A stretch of 12,625 bases of DNA from CAZBMJ01 sp964493205. GTDB lineage: Bacteria > Myxococcota > UBA727 > JABDBI01. The stretch spans positions 1 through 12,625 of the forward strand of contig CAZBMJ010000048.1 of assembly GCA_964493205.1 (NCBI GenBank). The letters are read 5' to 3'. Shown one piece after another: positions 7,844 through 12,625 of this stretch; positions within the stretch are counted from its first letter, which is position 1; every line of letters begins with the position of its first letter. The notes under the pieces were generated by a model, which saw only the letters and a list, made by a program, of their open reading frames with translations, had not been told where the DNA came from and made no database searches. The translations under genes were made by a program, and so were the position numbers.

Positions 7844-9595
7844 CTAACTATCTCTTTCATCAAAAAATATTTCTTCAAACTCTTTTTCATTAAATTCATA
7901 GCCTAAGCTTAGGTTTATCCTAGCTATCTTAGCAATACAAGAGTTTATTAAATCAGATAATCCTAAACTTTTAGTTGCTGATATAAAAACCGCATCAGGA
8001 AACTTCGTATAAAAAACAGCTAATGCTTCAGCATCCAGGCCGTCTATTTTATTAAAAATCAGTATTTTAGGTTTATCTAAAAGCTCTAGTTCTTTTAGAA
8101 TTTGCTCAACCACATTCATGTGCTTTAAATAATTTTCATCAGTTATATCAACCACATGCAACAAAATATCAGCATAATCCAGCTCTTCTAGCGTAGCCAT
8201 AAAAGCTTTTAATAAAGCTTTTGGTAAATTATGAATAAAACCAACAGTGTCTGTGATAATAACTTCCTGTTCAGAAGGAAATCTTAAGCGCCTTGAATGG
8301 GGGTCTAGTGTAGCAAAGAGTTCATCTTTTGCATAAATATTTGAGCCACAAAGCCTATTTATAAGCGTAGATTTACCAGCATTAGTATAGCCAACAATAG
8401 CCAGTGTTGGTAACTGATTATTTTGACGATTTTTTCTTCTTAAAGAGCGCTGATCTTTAATTTTATCAAGCATTTTTTCTAGCCGAGCAAGCTTATCTTT
8501 TATTATTCGCTTATTTACCTCAAGCTTGGTCTCACCAGGGCCTCTTCCACCAATGCCACCAGTTAATCTAGATAAACCGCTTTGTTTTTTAGCAAGCCTA
8601 GGCAAAGAATAAGTAAGCTGGGCAACTTCCACCTGAATTTTACCTTCTTGGGTTACTGCCCTTTGAGCAAAAATATCAAGTATAAGCATTGGACGATCTA
8701 GGATTTTTAGGTCGGTTAAATCTGTTATATGCATAAGCTGTGAAGGAGAAAGCTCTCTGTCAAAAATAATAATTTCTATATTTTTAGCCAATGCTTCTAG
8801 GCAAATATCTTCTAAGGTATTTCTGCCTACCACTGTTTTGGGATCGACATTTTTACGCCATTGTATTTTTTCTTCAGCAACAAAAACTTTTGCGGAACGA
8901 GCAAGCTCTTTCAGCTCGGCCATAGAGCGATAGCCTTCTCTTTTCGTGCCGCTATAAATACCCACCAAAAAGGCTTTGTCTTTAATGTTTATATCAAAAA
9001 AATTTGACTCTGATATTTTTAAGCTATCTAGAATAGTTTGCAAAAACTCACTAAAACTTTGAGTTATAGCATTAATATTTTTATAATTTTTTTCTTGGCT
9101 TACAAGTAAATAATCACCATTTTCCTGACGTTCATTAAATAAATTGGCAACAACTACAGGACCTTCACTATTAAATTTGCTGGCATCTATCTCAATAACA
9201 GCGTCTAGACGAAGTTTTTCTAAGTCAGTGATAAAATCTTTATGAACTGCATAGGATAAACCTTTAGTTTTCGATAAATTTAACGGACTTGGGCATGAAA
9301 CTACCAATCTAAGACCTCTAAGTCGATCTTTTGCCCCCCTACTCCTACCAATATCTGGCAAATACAATCTGTTAGAATCGCCAACTATTACCCAGACAAC
9401 CTCTCCTTTACGATTAAGTAATACGCCTATCATGCGATGACTTAAGCTGACCGCCTGATTAAGTTTGCGGCATAAAGCTAAATCTACTAATAAGTCAGAC
9501 AAAACGTGGGCTTTCTGCAATTGTTTAATAGCTTTTAAGCAGTTAGCTTTTAAATCTTTTATATTACCAAATATGTCTTTAATAATTATCTCCAT
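7844..9595 (-). CDS. hflX: GTPase HflX, long form with extra N-terminal domain
   Basis: HflX is a ribosome-associated GTPase that binds the 50S subunit and splits stalled or heat-damaged 70S ribosomes. The protein has 583 residues against 426 in E. coli. The excess is an N-terminal domain (about 1-200) with the conserved-looking stretches GNIKDLKANCLKAI, IGVLLNRKGEVVWVIVGDS and LPDIGRSRG...DRLRGLRLV. This is the long type I associate with delta-type Proteobacteria and some other phyla. The HflX N-domain begins about 206 (KAFLVGIYSG). The linker carries RLTGGIGGRGPGETKLE (343-359). The G domain has GYTNAGKST (402-410), FATLDPHSRRL (427-437), DTVGF (449-453), NKID (515-518) and SAT (539-541). 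The ATG at 9595 lies inside the end of yggX (17-base overlap) and has no clear ribosome binding site, so translational coupling is likely. Confidence 0.96.
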   Translation of the reverse strand: MEIIIKDIFGNIKDLKANCLKAIKQLQKAHVLSDLLVDLALCRKLNQAVSLSHRMIGVLLNRKGEVVWVIVGDSNRLYLPDIGRSRGAKDRLRGLRLVVSCPSPLNLSKTKGLSYAVHKDFITDLEKLRLDAVIEIDASKFNSEGPVVVANLFNERQENGDYLLVSQEKNYKNINAITQSFSEFLQTILDSLKISESNFFDINIKDKAFLVGIYSGTKREGYRSMAELKELARSAKVFVAEEKIQWRKNVDPKTVVGRNTLEDICLEALAKNIEIIIFDRELSPSQLMHITDLTDLKILDRPMLILDIFAQRAVTQEGKIQVEVAQLTYSLPRLAKKQSGLSRLTGGIGGRGPGETKLEVNKRIIKDKLARLEKMLDKIKDQRSLRRKNRQNNQLPTLAIVGYTNAGKSTLINRLCGSNIYAKDELFATLDPHSRRLRFPSEQEVIITDTVGFIHNLPKALLKAFMATLEELDYADILLHVVDITDENYLKHMNVVEQILKELELLDKPKILIFNKIDGLDAEALAVFYTKFPDAVFISATKSLGLSDLINSCIAKIARINLSLGYEFNEKEFEEIFFDERDS

Positions 9596-9842
9596 CTAAT
9601 AAATCAGCTATGTTTAAAAAATTTACCATGGCATTATAAAGCCTTTCTTTGGCTGATTTTTCACTTAAATCAAGGCGTTCTTCATTAATTATTTTAATTT
9701 GTACTTCCAGCCATTCATTCCAAGCATCATGAGAGCAATTTTTTAAAATTACTTGGCCAATATTTCCCAATAAAGGGGCTGAAGCCAAACTAGGCAATTC
9801 TTTATTAAATTTTTTACAAAAAACTAAACTTTCTAAACTCAT
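9579..9842 (-). CDS. yggX: Fe(2+)-trafficking / oxidative damage protection protein, YggX family
   Basis: YggX-family proteins are about 90 residues long, are linked to Fe(II) handling and protect iron-sulfur clusters from oxidative damage. This 87-residue protein shows the pattern: the N-terminal VFCKKFNKELP with the conserved cysteine (Cys9, equivalent to Cys7 in E. coli), GNIGQVIL, then SHDAWNEWLEVQIKIINE with the Trp pair (41 and 44) and the INE motif (52-54). After that comes ERL...AMVNFL near the C-terminus. The match is by eye but covers the whole length. The tail is shorter and more acidic than usual (DLLDGDNY). AGGA lies seven bases before the ATG. It sits 12 bases after mutS and overlaps hflX by 17 bases, so it is the middle gene of a probable three-gene unit. 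In E. coli the gene is next to mutY, another DNA repair gene. Confidence 0.85.
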   Translation of the reverse strand: MSLESLVFCKKFNKELPSLASAPLLGNIGQVILKNCSHDAWNEWLEVQIKIINEERLDLSEKSAKERLYNAMVNFLNIADLLDGDNY

Positions 9843-9854
9843 ACAATTTCCTAA

Positions 9855-12434
9855 TTATTTTTTAAGTATTTTCTGCCACTCGTTTAATTTATTTAATGCC
9901 TGTAAAGGCGTCAGTTTATTAACATCAACACCCTTAATCTTATTAAACAAATTTTCCATATCATTTTTTAAACTTTCTGCAGGCATGGTAAATAGGGTAA
10001 GTTGAGGCTTTAAATTAAATATATCAGGAACTTCTTTTATCAAATTATCACTAGTAATTTCAGTGCTGCTTTCAAGTGCTAATAAAATTTCTTCTGAACG
10101 AGCAATTATCGATGCAGGCAAACCAGCCAACTTAGCTACTTCAATACCGAAACTTTTACCAAAAAAACCTTCTTTCAAAGTATATAAAAATTTTATTTGC
10201 CCATCGCATTCCTGAGCTTGCACGTAAAAATTCTTTAAATAAGGAAAAGACTGACCTAAATCAGTAAGTTCATGATAGTGAGTAGCAAACAACGTTCTGC
10301 TTTTGTTCACATCATGCAAATGTTCTGCAACTGCTTGAGCAATAGAAAGGCCGTCATAAGTAGACGTTCCCCTTCCTATTTCATCCAACAAAATTAGAGA
10401 ATACTGAGTAGCTTGGCTTAGTATCTGTGAAGTCTCTTTCATTTCAACCATAAAAGTCGAACGACCTAATGCCAAATCATCTGACGCCCCAACTCGCGCA
10501 AAAATAGCATCACAAACACTTAGAGTAGCGTTAGTTGCAGGCACAAAACAGCCAATTTGAGCCATAATTTGTATTATGGCTACCTGCCTCATAATAGTGC
10601 TCTTACCAGCCATATTAGGACCAGTAATTAACGCCAGCAAGCAATTATCCAGCGATAATTCTATATCGTTAGGCACAAAATAAAACCCTTGCATCTGGCT
10701 TAAGTGCTCAACTATCGGGTGGCGTCCTTCAATAATTTTTAACATGCAAGCTTCTTTTTCAAGCATTATGGGTCTAACCCAATTTTTAGCGTAAGAAAGC
10801 TTAGCAAAAGCACACAAACAATCTAGTAACCCAATAATTTTACTAGAATTAATAATTTCAAAAGCAGTACTTAAAATAATCTGTCTTAGTTCTTCAAATA
10901 ATTCAATCTCGCGTTCATAAATACGTTCACTCGAACTATTAAGGGCAATTTCAAGTTCATTAAGTTCTTGAGTAACAAAACGCTCGCCATTTGCGATAGT
11001 TTGCTTACGCATATAATCAACAGGAACTTTGTGCAGATGGCTTTTGGTTATTTCGATATAATAGCCAAAAACTCGTGTATACCTAACTTTGAGACTTGAA
11101 ATATCTGTACGTTTTTTTTCGTGCTCTTCGATAGCCAAAAGTCTATCTTTACTGCCACTGCTTAGAGAGTAAAGTTCTCCTAAAATTTTATCATAATCAC
11201 TACAAAAAGCTCGGCCTTCTTTTAGATTTATAGGGGGGAGTTCTACCAATGCTTTGTGCAATGTATTTCGTAAGCCACTAAAATCGCCTATTTTTTGTGA
11301 AATTTCTTTAATTTTAGAGTTATCTAAATTTTGGCAAAACTCTTTAATCTCAATAAAAGCATCTAAAGAATCCCTTAGATTTCCCATACTTCTAGGAGTT
11401 AATTTATTTGCATGAGCTAAAGCTATTATTTTTTCTACATCATGGCATTTGCTTAAAAGCCCAGCAAAAGTTTCTCTTATGCTTTCATAAGCTACAAATT
11501 CTTGTACAACATCATGACGATAATTAATTTTTTTTAAAGATGTGCTTGGAGAAAGCAAACTTTTATGCAAAAAGCGCCTACCCATTTGAGTTTTAGTTTG
11601 CGTTAAAAAATATAATAAGTTACTTTTATCATTTTTTTTATTTGGTAAAATATTTAAGTTTATTCTTGTAGAGCTATCTATTAATAACTGCTCATCAATA
11701 GAATATTTTTTAGGAAATATATATTTAGGAACACTGCCATGCAACGATAACAAATAATTTTCAATTAACGAAACACTAGCAGATTCTACCTCGTTTAGGC
11801 CATCTTTTTTATTTTCAAAAGCTTCTGCTAACTCAAATTTACATTTTATTTTTTGAGCTATTTCATCCGCCCAATTATTTTTTCTAGGAAAAACTATTTC
11901 TTTAGGTGAAATCCTATTAATTTCATCTATAATTAGCTCTAAACTATCAGAACTTGTCACTAAAAAAGTTGAACTACCAAGCTCTAAAGACGCCAATGCA
12001 TAAAGACCATTTTTAAAAAATAAACCTGTTAAAAAGTTAAACTCTTTCGATATAGAATCTTCTGTATCAATAAAAGTTGCAGGGGTAATTAGCTCTTTAA
12101 CACCACGTTTTAATAAACCTTTTTTGTTTTTTGGATCTTCTAATTGTTCACAAACCGCTACTTTGTGTCCTTCTTCTATGAGCTTAGCAATATAATTTTG
12201 GGCAGCATGATAAGGAAAACCTGCCATTTTTAAGCCTGATTTCCCCTTATCTCTACTGGTTAAAGCGATATCTAATATTGGTGCAGCAAGCACTGCATCT
12301 TGGGCAAAAAGCTCATAAAAATCACCCATTCTAAATAATAAAATGGCATCTTTGTATTGTTTTTTTGCTTCTACCCATTGAGCCATCATGGGTGTAAGCT
12401 TGATATCATCGTAATTTTCAGTGATATTATCCAT
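9855..12434 (-). CDS. mutS: DNA mismatch repair protein MutS
   Basis: MutS recognises mismatches and small loops and recruits MutL. From the ATG at 12434 it has 859 residues, close to the E. coli 853. A TTG at 12467 would add 11 residues, but the AAGG before it is only two bases away, and the ATG start gives the normal MutS N-terminus. Visible parts are the mismatch-binding domain with the Phe-X-Glu motif in GDFYELF (Phe39, Glu41), the clamp region (VFGYYIEITKSH, about 455-466), Walker A GPNMAGKST (605-613), the DDLALGRSTF signature (about 652-661), Walker B LILLDEIGRGTS (680-691) and THYHE (718-722). QLTLF at 811-815 is a canonical beta-clamp-binding motif at the same place as in E. coli. 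The last about 30 residues (LTPLQALNKLNEW) form the C-terminal oligomerisation domain. The protein is intact. No mutL is present in the window. Confidence 0.98.
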   Translation of the reverse strand: MDNITENYDDIKLTPMMAQWVEAKKQYKDAILLFRMGDFYELFAQDAVLAAPILDIALTSRDKGKSGLKMAGFPYHAAQNYIAKLIEEGHKVAVCEQLEDPKNKKGLLKRGVKELITPATFIDTEDSISKEFNFLTGLFFKNGLYALASLELGSSTFLVTSSDSLELIIDEINRISPKEIVFPRKNNWADEIAQKIKCKFELAEAFENKKDGLNEVESASVSLIENYLLSLHGSVPKYIFPKKYSIDEQLLIDSSTRINLNILPNKKNDKSNLLYFLTQTKTQMGRRFLHKSLLSPSTSLKKINYRHDVVQEFVAYESIRETFAGLLSKCHDVEKIIALAHANKLTPRSMGNLRDSLDAFIEIKEFCQNLDNSKIKEISQKIGDFSGLRNTLHKALVELPPINLKEGRAFCSDYDKILGELYSLSSGSKDRLLAIEEHEKKRTDISSLKVRYTRVFGYYIEITKSHLHKVPVDYMRKQTIANGERFVTQELNELEIALNSSSERIYEREIELFEELRQIILSTAFEIINSSKIIGLLDCLCAFAKLSYAKNWVRPIMLEKEACMLKIIEGRHPIVEHLSQMQGFYFVPNDIELSLDNCLLALITGPNMAGKSTIMRQVAIIQIMAQIGCFVPATNATLSVCDAIFARVGASDDLALGRSTFMVEMKETSQILSQATQYSLILLDEIGRGTSTYDGLSIAQAVAEHLHDVNKSRTLFATHYHELTDLGQSFPYLKNFYVQAQECDGQIKFLYTLKEGFFGKSFGIEVAKLAGLPASIIARSEEILLALESSTEITSDNLIKEVPDIFNLKPQLTLFTMPAESLKNDMENLFNKIKGVDVNKLTPLQALNKLNEWQKILKK

Positions 12435-12438
12435 AATA

Positions 12439-12467
12439 ATTTTACCAATAAAGCGTATGTAAGGCAA
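12439..12467 (-). promoter_or_regulatory. Possible mutS promoter placing the transcript start at the ATG
   Basis: Minus-strand TTGCCT (12467-12462) and TAAAAT (12444-12439) are 17 bases apart. Transcription would begin at about the mutS ATG (12434), giving a leaderless mRNA, which would agree with the lack of a Shine-Dalgarno sequence before that ATG. Another candidate a little further up (TTGAAC, 17 bases, TAAGGT) has a poorer -10. Both are weak in AT-rich DNA. Confidence 0.25.
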
Positions 12468-12517
12468 AACCTTATCGCACTCTTACCGGTTGTTCAATAT
12501 TGGGAGAACCCATTTTA

Positions 12518-12547
12518 TTGAGTTTGTAATTTGAATATTTTTAAGAT
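12518..12547 (+). promoter_or_regulatory. Possible promoter for the right-edge Rpn-family gene
   Basis: TTGAGT (12518-12523) and TAAGAT (12542-12547), 18 bases apart, precede the GAGGT ribosome binding site (12566-12570) at a suitable distance. Each box matches four of six consensus positions. The divergent spacer 12435-12578 shows no other clear signal except short palindromes. Confidence 0.25.
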
Positions 12548-12578
12548 ATAGTTATTTAATATATTGAGGTTTATTAGT

Positions 12579-12625
12579 ATGTTTTATAAATTTTTAGATC
12601 CTAAAAATGACTTTTGCTTTAAAAA
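12579..12625 (+). CDS. N-terminus of Rpn/PD-(D/E)XK nuclease-transposase family protein (cut by window edge)
   Basis: The ATG at 12579 follows GAGGT at 12566-12570 with eight bases between, a good ribosome binding site. It opens a frame running off the right edge, reading MFYKFLDPKNDFCFK. The FLDPKNDFxFK block is the characteristic beginning of Rpn-family recombination-promoting nucleases / putative transposases (PD-(D/E)XK fold, about 300 residues). These are widespread and often multicopy in host-associated bacteria. The usual residue before FK is Ala; here it is Cys. Only 15 codons are visible, so catalytic residues and intactness cannot be judged. It is divergent from mutS. Confidence 0.7.
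   Translation, partial: MFYKFLDPKNDFCFK

Noticed and set aside
7844..7864. Terminator sought after hflX
   Set aside because: No GC-rich stem with a T-run is present between the hflX stop and the rimP promoter, so read-through into the rimP unit cannot be excluded.
7630..7893. Plus-strand open frame of 87 codons across the rimP-hflX gap
   Set aside because: It starts with TTG without a ribosome binding site, lies antisense to the ends of rimP and hflX, has no family resemblance, and covers the better-supported minus-strand promoter.
12465..12467. TTG start for mutS adding 11 residues
   Set aside because: AAGG is only two bases from the TTG, and the added residues are not typical of the MutS N-terminus; the ATG at 12434 gives the normal length.
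12501..12512. TGGG-AGAA-CCCA inverted repeat upstream of mutS, followed by TTTTATT on the plus strand
   Set aside because: The 4-bp stem is too short to call a terminator, and no plus-strand gene ends before it.

Overview
The window is strongly AT-rich bacterial DNA packed with co-oriented genes. Almost everything lies on the minus strand and reads right to left: mutS, yggX, hflX, then rimP, nusA, ylxR-L7Ae, infB, rbfA and an unrecognised lipoprotein gene. A plus-strand gene enters from the left edge with its start outside the window. A second plus-strand gene, the first codons of an Rpn/PD-(D/E)XK nuclease-transposase family protein, begins at the right edge. Every stretch longer than about 150 bases between genes is described below; no gap reaches 300 bases. 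I see no tRNA, rRNA, CRISPR array or complete insertion sequence.

Organism: the proteins are proteobacterial, and several details look like those of the old Deltaproteobacteria (Bdellovibrionota, Myxococcota, Desulfobacterota and relatives). These are an IF2 that starts directly with an IF2_N domain followed by an Arg-rich stretch, the long form of HflX with an extra N-terminal domain, and the sequence of the NusA core. The fused YlxR-L7Ae protein is also common in Alphaproteobacteria, so the assignment is not firm. Low GC, an Asn-rich lipoprotein and an Rpn-family gene are compatible with a host-associated or predatory lifestyle, but that is inference.

Right part (about 7844-12434, minus): mutS (mismatch recognition), yggX (Fe(II) trafficking and oxidative damage protection) and hflX (ribosome-rescue GTPase) are separated by 12 bases or overlap by 17, so they form one probable transcription unit with a stress and genome-maintenance theme. 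Middle part (1849-7671, minus): the classic NusA/IF2 cluster, which joins 30S maturation (RimP, RbfA), transcription elongation and termination (NusA), an RNA-binding YlxR-type protein and translation initiation (IF2). A 172-base gap separates the two units. It contains a good sigma70-like promoter reading toward rimP and a leader of about 130 nt that can fold.

Left part: the position after rbfA, where truB usually sits, is held by a lipoprotein gene of unknown function. It converges on the partial gene at the left edge across a 23-base gap. I found no clearly new defence or mobile system here. The most interesting points are the long HflX, the mutS-yggX-hflX grouping, the structured rimP leader and the unrecognised lipoprotein closing the translation operon.
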